From positions 16,741,097 through 16,805,096 of the forward strand of contig NC_053120.1 in NCBI RefSeq assembly GCF_010015445.1: 64,000 nt of DNA, read 5' to 3'. The notes beneath the pieces were generated by a model. It was not told the DNA's origin, ran no database searches, and saw only the letters and a program-made list of their open reading frames with translations. Source of the DNA: Perca fluviatilis. Taxonomy: Eukaryota > Chordata > Actinopteri > Perciformes > Percidae. This document shows, piece by piece, positions 49,810 to 60,830 of this stretch. The translations under genes and the position numbers were made by a program. The stretch's first letter is position 1, and each line of letters opens with the position of its first letter.

Positions 49810-50061
49810 GCCCGTGCTCACGCGTGGCGGACAACACGAATTGGCTGCCTCCCGGCCGCCTCATCCAGCGCATCCCCAGCGGGCCGCCTCGCAGGCGCCT
49901 CCCGGCTTATGGAGCTTCCTTTTCGGCCGCCTCCCGGCGTCCTTTCCGAGAAAATAACGTGACATTTACACTTAAAAAACGAGAAAAACGTCTCCGTGAA
50001 CACGTATCAATAGATTAAGAATAATGTTGATATTTACACGAACTGCCGTGAGACCGGGTTG
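49810..50061. mobile_element. CCCGGTCTCA-family element, copy 2 (internally deleted)
   Basis: The right half (ttttcggccgcctcccggcg.., gaaaataacgtgacatttac, acgagaaaaacgtctccgtg, tgagaccgggttg) matches copy 1 closely. The left end (gcccgtgctcacg) is altered, and the tRNA-like cassette is lost. Nested in the TTAA-type element. Confidence 0.75.
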
Positions 50062-50911
50062 GAACTACACATTGTAAAAAGCCATGGCCCGCTTGCCTGG
50101 TCCTCCCGGTAACATTAGCAGGGTTAGCATGGCAGCGTTAGCCAGGACCAGTCGGGATCACTTTACTGGCTATGTCTCAATTGTTTTTGCGAGTAACCAA
50201 CTCGGGTGGTCTAGCTATATAATTCAATGTGAGTACACAAATGTTGAAATGACATAAAATGCCCGTCCCTAGTGGCTGTGATAAATTACCCTGAAGCTAT
50301 GCTTACCTGTTCAGGAGGAAATAAGCCAATTCTGCGTCCTTTTGGGATCTAAGCTGTCTCCATCTTTCAAATACATCTCCAATATTTACCAGGGGGTTGT
50401 TACATCGCTGGTCACGCAACTGTTTTTTAGGTCGGGTAGAATCTATCTCCATTTATCCTGTTCGTTTGTGTGCTGCTTTCATGGCTGTACTACCGTTACA
50501 GCTGTAGCGTGCTGGGTTAACGTTTTTAAAGGTATATCTGGCAACCCGGCCTGGCTGTCAAACTGGGCCGTTGATAACAACACACAGATCAAAACATAAA
50601 CAGAAATTCCGTCACGGAATGTAAATTTCAAAAAGAAAAAATACTGACATTAGCATTGTTGTCAGAAAAGATAGTATTTCAGCTTAACATGTTTCCTTAA
50701 TATCTGATGAGGCATTGGTGTCATTTTGGGATTTATTACAGTACAAATATTACATATTGGACCTTTAAGGGTTGTTAAAAGGAACAATCAATTCCTAAAT
50801 AGAATGATTGATGGAAGCCAGTGCTGGGAAGCTATAATGGGGAAAAATACCACCTGGCTGAAGCATATTGCTGAGGAAGTTTTAGTTTATACAGGAATAA
50901 AGAAGAGTTAA

Positions 50912-51703
50912 AGGAACACGCCACCGTTTTTTGAAATAGGGTTATTCACCGTCTACCCTAGATGTAGATAGGTGGGCAAACGCATTTTTGTCTCAGTGCA
51001 TGCATTGTCTTAGTCTGGCAGCGCCGCTGCTAGTTTAGCTTAGCGTAGTGAATGGAATCCTATGTTGCCAGTTAGCAGGTCGTGAGTAAAAGTGAGCGAA
51101 AAAAAAAGTGGCCTGTTCTTCTTGTGGCGTATTCACGAGTATCCCCCCAATCACACCACCAGTTTGTGTTGGCTCTCATCCCACTCTGGTTCGTAGAAGT
51201 ATGGTTCTGGATCTCGACTGTCTGAGAAGTCATCCTCTTCATCTCTCACAAAATCCGCCATGTTCATCGCCATTCACTGTCTACTGTAGGAAAAATAGCC
51301 AGCTAATATTCACGCCGGTATGTTAACTGAAGTTGGGGGGTTTCAGGTGCTGCGTGATATTTCTGCACCCAGCAGTGCTTCGGCTGTGCTTCGCCCCAAT
51401 ATAGTCCCAAGTCAATATCTGCCTAGGAAATCATCTAGTCTTAATCTGCATTGCTATTTGTACTCGTGAATATGCAGGCCACAAGAAGTAATTAGGTTGT
51501 TTTTTTGTTGTTGTTGGCTCACTTTTACTCACAACATTCTAACCGGTAACATAGGATTCCAATTTACTACGCTAAGCTAAACTAGCGGCGGCGCTGCCGG
51601 ACTAAGACAATGCATGCACTGAGACAAAAATGCGTTTGCCCACCTATCTACATCTAGGGTAGACGGTGAATAACCCTATTTCAAAAAACAGTGGCGTGTT
51701 CCT
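50912..51703 (-). mobile_element. 792-bp TTAA-type (Kolobok-like) element with about 160-bp inverted ends
   Basis: Left arm from AGGAACACGCCACCGTTTTT and right arm ending cagtggcgtgttcct are inverted repeats for about 160 bp, through cacctatctacatctagggt, atgcatgcactgagac and gctaagctaaactagc. TTAA at 50908-50911 and 51704-51707. A short acidic coding remnant sits in the middle on the minus strand. Confidence 0.9.
51151..51273 (-). pseudogene. acidic N-terminal remnant of a transposon protein
   Basis: A 40-residue minus-strand frame lies in the centre of the TTAA-type element: MAMNMADFVRDEEDDFSDSR followed by DPEPYFYEPEWDESQ and a stop after HKLVV. The acidic start followed by 'PYxxEPExxE' is a pattern I have seen at the N-terminus of proteins encoded by fish transposons of this kind, but I cannot name the family with certainty. 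The rest of the protein is absent, in keeping with an internally deleted, non-autonomous copy. Confidence 0.5.
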
Positions 51704-51707
51704 TTAA

Positions 51708-52201
51708 GGTGCTCTGATGTAAAGTTATGGATTACTTCTTCCAGATTTAAAGGTCTAATTTTGGCAATACTTTAGGAAAAAGCTGTAGGAAAATAGCTGA
51801 ACTGAAAGTCAAATCTAGACTCTGAGTCATGTACTGCCAGATTTCTAGCTGTGTGGCTGTGTGCCTCACAAAGGCGGGTTTAAAACAATTCTTCCTCCTC
51901 CGTTTTTCTCTTTCTAATAAAGGGATGCAGACTGGAATAAAGTGGAACTACAGCTTCCTTTCAGCTTCTTTCTAAACAGTTTGGATTGTTAAATGGTTGA
52001 ACTTTGGACACCATTATGCAAAAGCTGTGTCTCAAATATGCTACAAACTGCACTAATGTACATACAGTACTAACTTCAAAGTAGTTTGTATTACTTAGTA
52101 TGCAAAATCGTAAAAGTCAACATACTTTTATCATATACTTTCAGGGAATAATAAAATACATGCACAGTAACACGCACATTTGCAACTTTAGAATGCCACA
52201 G
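51708..52201. other. unique sequence, nothing recognised
   Basis: Short spacer between two elements. Confidence 0.4.
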
Positions 52202-53354
52202 TAGCTAAGTTTCCATCCACCATCGAATTATCTGAAGTTCGCTAAAAAAACTCATGCGAATAAAGCTGGTGAAAGTGTTTCCATCAAACAGCTCTAAAGC
52301 GAATAAAAAGCTGTGCGTAATGACGTCACATGCTGTTTTGCGATTAAATTGGTCCATCGAATTGATTTGAGACATTTTTGCACTGAATCGCACAACATTC
52401 AAGCGAACAAAGTTTTGCTAGACAAAAGTAGTAGTTGTTGTTGTTAATATTAGAAGCCAAGCTAAGCTACGATGGGCCTTTGACCTAGGATCTGATCCAG
52501 CTCATCAAAAAGGTGGAACTTGCCTTTTATTTTCCCTCTGGCACCGCTGCGAGACAACTCTCTTTTGTGAGCCGTGTATCGCTGTTTGAGCGCCTTCCAT
52601 TTACTCCGCAGGACGTCCCACGGCTTGTCGTAAGGGACATTCTAAAACGCTTAACGTGAAAAAGCTTAGCGAACGGGTTTAATGTATCTAAACAACGACC
52701 AATCATCACCAGATGAATCATGGTCAGATACTGTCATGAACACTTAAGCCTGTCAAAAAAACTAAATCGAAATCCAACGATTATAGAAGTTATCTCACGT
52801 TAATGTATTCTTCATCATGTGTCCATAACGTCCATAATATTTGGACATTGGGTTAGATTTGAACGTTTTAAGTGGTTATGATGAGCAATATAGGAGAGGA
52901 TTTTAGAATGTCCCCTGTCGTAACCTTTGTTGGTCATTTCCTTCACGAGCTCCTGATAAATGATGGCGTTTTCTGTGAAATTAAATTTAAAAAGTATCTT
53001 GTCTCCTCGTTTGTCCGCTTACATCTGTTTTTGTTGACAGCTGTCATGTGTGCAAACAGAGTGGAAATACTGGGCGGAAATGAACTGAAACTTCTTCTTC
53101 TTCGTTTTATTGTGGGTTGCAACCATGAAATGACCTAAAACTTAATTGCAATTCATTATTTATTCGGCAAATAACGTTTCCATCAGCGTTTATCGCATAA
53201 GCCGTATATCGATCAAGAGAAAATCCGATGAGACCGAGCGTATTTTCTTTGAGTCGATATTCATGAAATTCAGTCGGATTTTGCTGTTTCCATAAGCCAT
53301 TTTTCATTCGATATCACTTAATTCGGATAAAAACGTGTGGATGGAAACATAGCT
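52202..53354 (-). mobile_element. 1.15-kb element with AAGTTTCCATCCA ends, Harbinger-like
   Basis: Left end TAGCTAAGTTTCCATCCACC, right end (reverse complement) TAGCTATGTTTCCATCCACA. No certain target duplication. It carries a minus-strand Myb/SANT-like exon, which suggests a PIF/Harbinger (or related) autonomous parent, as those elements encode a Myb-like accessory protein. Confidence 0.75.
52462..52641 (-). pseudogene. Myb/SANT-like domain fragment (Harbinger-type accessory protein)
   Basis: Minus-strand frame of about 59 codons: VPYDKPWDVLRSKWKALKQR, then YTAHKRELSRSGARGK, then GKFHLFDELDQILGQRP and a stop at 52462. The pattern WxxLRxKWKxLKxxY...SRSGxG...FxxFDELDxILGxRP is that of the trihelix/Myb_DNA-bind_4-type domain found in Myb-like proteins of PIF/Harbinger elements. 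In such proteins it binds transposon ends; that role is known for the family, not shown here. A TAG lies directly upstream in frame, so the first helix must come from another exon or is lost. The larger open frame at 52527-52721 is a shadow in another frame. Confidence 0.65.
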
Positions 53355-53367
53355 ACGGTAACATACT

Positions 53368-55071
53368 AGAGGTGTGAATCTTCACTGATCTCCCGATTCG
53401 ATTACGATTATCAGGTCAGCGATTCGATTCAATTCGATATCTCGATGCATCACGATGCTTCAAAATACATTTTTCTATTAAAGCCATATAGGATATTTGA
53501 CTTGACAGACTTGCATTGTCAAGTGCAATGCCCAAGCTGCAATACGTAACTTCAGACTGGAATGATGAAGTGTTTGGGTTCATTTCTTTAAGGTAGCTAC
53601 CACGAAGGTTTACCTATTTTGGATTAGTCATATACCACCCTACTTTTAACCAGCAAATCTATTGTGCTGTATTGGAATAACTGACCCCAGACTGTTTACT
53701 GAACAATAACTTAAATGTATAAATAACATTTAGCCATTAGATTGAATAACAAAAAAAAAACATAACACAAATCACACCCTAACTGCAATATTTCTTCAAA
53801 TGATATTACACACAACTACCCCTATACCAGTTTCTCTATCAGTTTCCACTTAAAACACTCCAGCTACACAAAATGATTCCTCCTTACAGCAGTTTCAATG
53901 TAAAACTTACTCAAACCCTATTAAACCACTGTGTTACCACACACCCACACACGCCGAGAGGGAAAAAAAGTTGCGGGCTCATGTGGACGTGCAGCAGCCA
54001 GCAGGATGTTATCTTCAGTGAAGCAAACACACAGAAATCCAATTTACAGTTAGCTGTTAGTCCAAGAAACACCGCTCAAACACGAAAAGGAAAACCAGTC
54101 ACCAGCTACGGCATAGTCCTCTCTGGGCCAAAATCAACATCCTCCGAACCAGCAACTCTCTGCCGTTAGCTCCAACTTTAGCCAGGCACGCTATCACAAC
54201 GTTTGTTCTAAACCACTGCTGTTAGACAGGAAAAGTGCCGTAGTGTAGCTACACCTCTTCAGCTTCGTTATTACACTTAGATCTTTTCTAAGCTAACTAT
54301 TGTTGAAGATAAAAAAGTTAAAACCATGCTTATGTTTTAGTACAATATACTTTTAGATAAAAAATGTAACTTAAAAATGTAAACTGTTGTGTGACTGAGT
54401 GAAGGAATGTTTCAATACTGATTAAGCCTAATCAGCATTTGTCTGGCTCACACCTTCTCAAGCTTCTAAAGAATTGATTAGGTCATGTCTGTTATTTAGC
54501 ATGAATGTAGATGCTCTAGAAGACTTATTGTTTAAAGAACTTTTGGGGAGCCACTCCCTGCGGGGCCAGACTTGATTAGAACAAAGGAAATGCAAACTCT
54601 GTAAACTTGAACAGAATCGGCACTACCATGTTAAACAACCTTTGTCTGTGACCTGGAGTAAACCTGAAATCAGAGGTGTGTCTTTAACCTGGGACAGTTT
54701 CCATTCAGGGAAACACCCACAATTCCAAAGGAATATAATTCCGAACCTGAGAATGTCTCAGGACTGATTGATGTAATTCCTGAAGAGGAGGCATGTCATT
54801 TCAGTCCGCTGTCAGCTGCAGTGTTTCATGTTTTATGTTTGATTTTTTTTGTCATGTCGTTTTCATCGTGTTGTTCATTAAACCTTTTGCTTAACTTTCA
54901 ATTCGACCCCAGCCTCTCCTTCCTCCTCAGAAATCAAACGAACACGTCTTTTAGAGATTTTCTTTACACTATTCTAGTGTCTCTCGATGTTTCTCAGTGT
55001 TTTCTTTCCTCTTCTCGATTTGCGATCCTCTCAACTCTCCGTGTCTCCGCTCAGCCGTTTTTGCGTGTGTT

Positions 55072-55149
<78 letters not shown>

Positions 55150-55285
55150 AAACGGGTTAGCTAGGCTACTGAGAATGTTATTTTTCATTTGAATGTTTAT
55201 GCCGCTGGCGGAAAATTAACGAGCGACGTCATTGCGTTATAATCGATTATGGTGGGCCACTGCATCGATGCAGCATCGTCCATGT
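53368..55285. mobile_element. hAT-like element, left end clear, right end uncertain
   Basis: Left end TAGAGGTGTGAATCTTCACT followed by repeated cgattcgatta/attcaattcgatatc words, typical of a common fish hAT terminus. Near 55237-55280 similar cgattatg..gcatcgatgcagcatcg words occur reversed, but the terminal bases are missing. The interior holds (GT)n and no transposase. Confidence 0.45.
55065..55147. repeat. (GT)n microsatellite
   Basis: About 38 GT units; the long frame across it is not a gene. Confidence 0.97.
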
Positions 55286-56052
55286 CCCTGATATTTGTCA
55301 TGTCGCCACTCACTAAATGATGCCATATTTAATAGGCTACACAAGTTCATGTCCCATTGTATATATGTTTTCTGGTGTAAAGAAACACCTATGTTCCACA
55401 CTGATGCCTTGATTTTTGAATTAAAAAGTTTATATTCCTCAAGAGTGACAAAAGAGTCAGGAGTCGTCTGCTGCATCATAAGCTAATTAAACAGCAAACT
55501 ACCTTAAACGCCAAACTAAACTGGGCTTTAAGGTAAAGAGTAAATAAGCATATCTTTTCTGCAGAATAGAGGGAGTAGAGCATTGAAAACACAAAACAGC
55601 TGTGTAGACTTTGAAAGGGGATCAGCAGTAGGCTATGGCTTTCCCTCAGTGGCACACACTCTACAGCGTTGGGCTTTTCAAGGCTCTTATTACCGAAGCT
55701 GCCAGCACCAGGTGAAGTGCATTTCAGCTAACGAGGCCTTAAACATGGAGAATCTGATTTTTCTCAACATGGGGAAGAAAACCACTGTCAGTCGACACAG
55801 AGCAAGGAATCATCAAGAGTTTTTTTTTTTTACTATGAATGAAAAGTTTTTTTCTAAACACAGGAGGTGGATATTTTTTTCCTCATTTCTTTTCCCTGTC
55901 AGATGATTTGGGCCAAGAAAACAAAACAACACTCACCTAGTTTGCATTATATAGTGCTCCTGAAAGGAAGGTTTCTTTTTATGACATAGACAGTGAACAG
56001 CACAGGACTTTACCTTTATGAAATTTTAGCCCTCCACAAAATAATGGTTTTC

Positions 56053-56110
<58 letters not shown>

Positions 56111-56189
56111 CTTTATATATCATACTGTATGGTACACTGTGAAAATGCAAGTCAAACTGCAATCTAGTTGGAACTGTGACTTTTGAGAC
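55286..56189. other. unique sequence with (TA)n
   Basis: (TA)n at about 56057-56106. No gene recognised. Confidence 0.5.
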
Positions 56190-56192
56190 TAA

Positions 56193-56880
56193 AGCCCTAT
56201 TCGTACGGGATAAGTATTACCTGGTGACCTCCAGTCATTTGTAATAATTGCAGAGGTTGTCTGTGATCTTAATCCCGTGCGAATCGGTCATGTCTGTAAT
56301 TTGTAAAGTAATAATTCCCCCGCAAATGACCTACCATATTTCGCCGAAAACGGAGGTCCTGTGATAATATTAGTCCCGTGCGAATCGGCATCTCTGATTT
56401 GTCCAGGATTTGGCTGGGCTTTTTTGTTTTTTCAAGGTACCTATTTCCTTCTTTTGCGCCTTTTTATCCATCTTTCGCGAAGTATGGAGGGTGCGTTGGA
56501 GTGTTTTGACAGTGTTTTGGGTGCTGGGTCATGTCACTATACATCATATACAATTTGCAGAAAGAGAAAGATGAAAACCACCACAAGTGCGAAGACAAAA
56601 AGAATTATTAGATGGCGATGGATGACATGTATAGCAGCATGCGGTAAATATATTTTTTGTTTGTATCATACATCTAGAGATAACGACAAGACATCTCCAA
56701 GCAATAGCTTATCAAAAATAATGCACAATCAAGCGAGGGGGCTCACTTCATAATTAGAGGTTAATGTTACAAATAAATCAAGCTAATAGATTTTAACCTG
56801 GTGAAATGTTTAGTTTTGGGTGGGTAATTTATAATTCACACGAGGTCCCTAGATAATACTTATCCCGTGCGAATAGGGCT
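56193..56880. mobile_element. 688-bp PIF/Harbinger-like element with TAA duplication
   Basis: Inverted repeats of about 37 bp (33 matches) starting AGCCCTATTCG(T/C)ACGGGATAAG, flanked by TAA at 56190-56192 and 56881-56883. A 3-bp TWA duplication is the hallmark of PIF/Harbinger. The internal word cccgtgcgaat recurs at 56274, 56375 and 56864. A 130-codon plus frame (56361-56753) has no recognised domain. Confidence 0.82.
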
Positions 56881-56929
56881 TAAGAACCTTTAGTGGCTTA
56901 GTTGGCTTCATAAACAAAAATAATGGACG

Positions 56930-57795
56930 AAGCTTCCCGGCTTCAAAAAAGTGAAGTTGATGTGGGAAGTGCCTTAAATCTGCATTCTGTCTTATTTCCA
57001 GCAGGGGGCGACTCCAGTGATTGCAAGAAAAAGTCATGCTGTATTTTAACACTTGAGAGTAGTGATTGCGGACAGAAACTCATTATGAAAGTGTTAATTG
57101 AGGTAATAAATCAAGTGAGAAGAATGATCATGTTCCCATAGACTTTTATAGAAACTGACTTTTCCTTAATTTTGTAAATTATGGTCCTATTTATTTTATA
57201 ATTGACGCTAAAGCAGGGGATGCTTTAGGGGCGTGGCTTAGCAATGCGTATCCATGGCACTATGTACATTAAAATAGCCGTGAACTTGTTTTTGGGTGTT
57301 GTCCATGTTTTCATCTCTTTGACCCTTTTACTGTGTGTGTTCACTTTATCAGAGTTAAATGGAACATTTGGTCGCCAAACAATGTATTGTTCAGTGTTAT
57401 GCCAACCAAGCTAGCTACCGCTAGTGTTAGCTGGTAATTTAGGGGAAAGTTTGCAGATTTTCTGTACTGCCGTACATGCAGATGAATGGCACCAGCACAC
57501 TGAGGTCCGTGTTTACCCGTAATCTCCACTGGATGACTCATTTCAGAAAGACTGAAAATTGGCAACTTTCCCCTTTTAGCGTTTAGCGTAGTGCAGCACC
57601 ATTGCAACCATAAACAACACTGGCTTGGCCATGTCATTCTCCCCAGCTTCATCCTCTCATCAAACATTGTCAGATGCAGTTGCAATAAACAATGATGGCT
57701 ATGCTTGTATCGCCAAACTCAAGGATTCAAAAGGGCAGTCCACAAACCAGTGGATGACGTCACGAATGCTACGTCCACCATTTTTACAGTCTATG
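56930..57795. repeat. dispersed repeat fragments (tacagtctatgg end)
   Basis: Contains cagcagggggcgactcc, cccatagacttttatagaaa and ends gctacgtccaccatttttac agtctatgg, wording common in fish repeats. A second copy of the end lies at about 63035-63180. Boundaries not fixed. Confidence 0.5.
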
Positions 57796-59581
57796 GTTTG
57801 CTTACACAGAGCAAGCAAATACTAAATCTTAACATTAAAAAAACAAGAGCCAACATGATGGACAAATCTGGTTGTCCATGGCAAAAATGGCAGATTTTTA
57901 TTCCTGTACTGTTTAAAAAAAAATCACAAATGTATACGTATCATTCACAGTGTTGAGAGAATTTAATCTGTGCAAGAAAAAAGTAAAAACAGAAATCTTA
58001 AGATGCCAAAGAAGTTGGCTAGCCATCACAATGTGATAAAAAATCTGTGATGGTGTTGACAGCTGATGAGTATGGGAACACATCAGTCAAGTTCTGCTGA
58101 TAAATGAAAAGGTATATATTTCCTTGCCTAAGGATATTTCACTAAGCCACATGGCTGTTTCTCTTCCTCAGGTGTCCTTGAACAAAACACTGAACTGTTA
58201 CCCAAAAAGGGACATCTGGCCTCCGCAGTGCCTGTGTGTAGTATCCTCAGAGGACTTAACAAAAATTAAATACATACATTATCCAAGGCACTTGGCATTG
58301 TATCTAAATAATCTCCTACCCATAATTTTTATTATTACTATTATCATGAGCATCATAATTCTAAATGTTCGCGTGTCACAACATGTCTCTGCCCACATGT
58401 ATGTACTTAAGTCAGGGCCTGTGTGTAGTAGTGGGCCTTTCCATTACTCCCCCATCTGTTTTCTGCCGTCCTGATGGAGCAGCGTGCCAGGGGAGGCCTT
58501 CTGCAGCACAGACCCGCCCGGCCTGGACCCATGATGCACCAGGCATGCAGCCCCTGTTAGCCGCAGTGACAAAAGACTCTGTTGGGTTTGTGTTTAATGA
58601 GGCGCTACTGTGTATTCATTCAGTAATAACAGCCATATGGTTGTCATCGCTGAACATGCCTCCACACTTTGCTAGAAAGTTCGGCAGCGTCTCCAAGGGA
58701 GGACAATTAGTGTGCTCATGTGCATTGAATTGGGGTGGGTGGGGGTTGCTTTCTTATGTTTGTTCATTAGTTATTGATGACTGTTTGGAAATTTAGAGTT
58801 GGAAATTTACATTATTAATCAAAGGGGTCTGTGCCAAAATAAGTTGCCTAATGTTTTCACAAAAAATAAAGCACATTGTGCGCTACCATTTCAACTCTTG
58901 TCATCATCTTTGCTATCACAATAGTATTTATTGACCAGCAACCTTTTAGGTAGGCCTATTCTTTATTTTATTCAACTATGTCGTGGCGTCATCTCCTTAT
59001 TCGAATGTAAATATTTGATGGTACAATCTGTGCCTACCATGGTGACCACAGGTAATGGGAAATCCAGGTTCTAATCAGTTGATCACTGTACCGTCCTTTT
59101 TCCTGTTCAAGTAACGTGCTGTACCATTAAAAAACATCAATAATAATGGTAATGAAGACAAGACTAGAAGACAGCTGAAGTCGGTGGAATATATCTAAAA
59201 GATAGTGTGATTTTTGTTTACGTTTGCATTAAAGGTTTTTCTTTTTTTTGGGCATAGTACTTACTAACAATATATTCCAAGCAGATCAACCACATTAGCC
59301 CCTTATCTCAGACATGCATGCAACAACTCATGTCAGATGAAAATTCAAGTCAAAAGTCATTTTTTTATTGCAGGCAGCCAGTATTGTCTGTAGCAGTTCC
59401 ATCTATAATTTATTTTGTTTAGCAAGAGCCTATGTGTTGAGTTCTCACTGAGAATTTCAACTCTGGAAAAACTATAGTGTTGTCCAACAAATTGGACCAA
59501 TACACTTTAAGTAGATTTCAACTTGCCAGTACACGCATTGATCATCGCCTCACTACATCGTTCCTACACAACATAAAACAC
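57796..59581. other. unique sequence, nothing recognised
   Basis: AT-rich; no coding motifs. Confidence 0.4.
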
Positions 59582-59584
59582 CAA

Positions 59585-60758
59585 GGGCCCTATTTTAACA
59601 ATCTGAAACGCAAGTATCAAATGCCAAACGCAAGTAGCTTTGTGGGCGGATCTCGGTTGCTATTATACCGGCAGGATAAATGACTCTTGCGCCCGACGCA
59701 AATCTAAAATGGGTTGGTCTGAAGTTACTCATAGGTGTGGTTTGGGCGTAACGTGCAATCACAGCGTTATCTCACATTCCCTTTAAAAGCATGCGCACTT
59801 GTTCCATGGCGGATTTCTATTATAATGGTGGATTTGCTAGGCGCACGCTCTTAATACATCCATGGGCGCACGCCAGGATCGGTTCACAGTCGAGGAGACC
59901 GACGTTTGCTATTGATTTTTCTTTTTGACAAAATGTAAATAAAGAAATGTCACAAAAACTTACTTTCCGATGTTTGGGCTCACTCTCACTGAATAACGAG
60001 GTTATGAATGCATGGTGATATTTTTGCAATGTAGTCTAATATTAGACCGAAATTACCTCACTATAGACGATGCAGCTCGTCTCTCCTCTCCCGTGCTGCT
60101 GCTGGGGCATTTGGGTTAAGTGGCATCGGCACATGCAGTTCAACATCACATCTCCCTAAGTCCTCTAATATTTCCTCATTTATGTCATCAACACATCCAT
60201 GATTCATGGAAATGTGTAAAACAAGGTGATATTTTTCCTTGTATTTATGTATGGTTTGCAAAAATGGGAACTGCTGGGTCCCTGAGATGAGAGAAGCAAC
60301 ACTCTTTTTTTATAAAAGTAATTGTGTGCACATCCCACCTTCTGGCAGGTGCAGGACAAATGAAAAGTACTTGAAATGAAAAAATTTAACGTCCGCAACA
60401 CTGCTTTAAACGCAATGTTTCCACCCTACTGGGTCAAAAAAAAAGTGTGCACACTTGACATGACGGCCAAGCATGCGCCCTTAAAATAGCATCTGAATAA
60501 CGCGCCACTGACTTTAGACTAGGTTTTTCCTGGTCAGTGGCGGAATTGTTTTCTGAAACTGCAAAATAGCATCAGGGAATGTTTGCGCCGGAACACGCCT
60601 CCTCTTTTTGCTGAACCGCCCCCGGCATGCATTAGGCATTCCCTAATTTACCGACGTGAGTCTGTGGAGGGAAAAGTTCGCTATGTGTCGGGTGCAAAAT
60701 AGGAATAATACATGCGTCATTGTACAAAGTCAATTGCGCTGGGTGCAAGATAGGGCCC
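59585..60758 (-). mobile_element. PIF/Harbinger derivative (GGGCCCTAT ends)
   Basis: Left end GGGCCCTATTTTAAC, right end (reverse complement) GGGCCCTATCTTGCACCC. Flanked by CAA at 59582-59584 and 60759-60761. Repeated subterminal words (gcgc, gcaag, acgcaag) are typical. A minus-strand transposase C-terminal scrap is readable at 60061-60261. About 1.17 kb, non-autonomous. Confidence 0.83.
60061..60261 (-). pseudogene. PIF/Harbinger transposase C-terminal fragment
   Basis: A 66-residue minus frame containing VLHISMNHGCVDDINEEILE, then GRCDVELHVPMPLNPNAP and AAARERRDELHRL-stop. The order 'C/VLHN-acidic-hydrophobic-Pro-rich-GxxxRxxL' resembles the C-terminal part of DDE_Tnp_4 (HARBI1-like) transposases, and it sits in an element with Harbinger-like ends. 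The N-terminal catalytic region is missing. Assigned from pattern memory, so moderate confidence. Confidence 0.5.
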
Positions 60759-60830
60759 CAAGTGTGTTTTCATTCATTCATTTTTAAGTGCATTTTCAAT
60801 TTGCACCTAAAGTTAAAAAAACGATTTTAC

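Larger units (their letters stand above)
49496..50764. mobile_element. 1.27-kb TTAA-flanked element with a nested insertion
   Basis: Left end AGGTGCAATATGTAATA, right end (reverse complement) AGGTCCAATATGTAATA. TTAA at 49492-49495 and 50765-50768. It contains a 58-bp tandem duplication and a CCCGGTCTCA-family copy. No transposase frame recognised. Confidence 0.88.

Noticed and set aside
54821..55192. 123-codon frame ending in a (GT)n-derived Val/Cys repeat
   Set aside because: A third of it is a microsatellite, and the rest has no recognised motif.
56361..56753. 130-codon frame inside the Harbinger-like element as an accessory Myb gene
   Set aside because: The frame lacks the tryptophan spacing of a Myb/SANT domain; not enough to assign.
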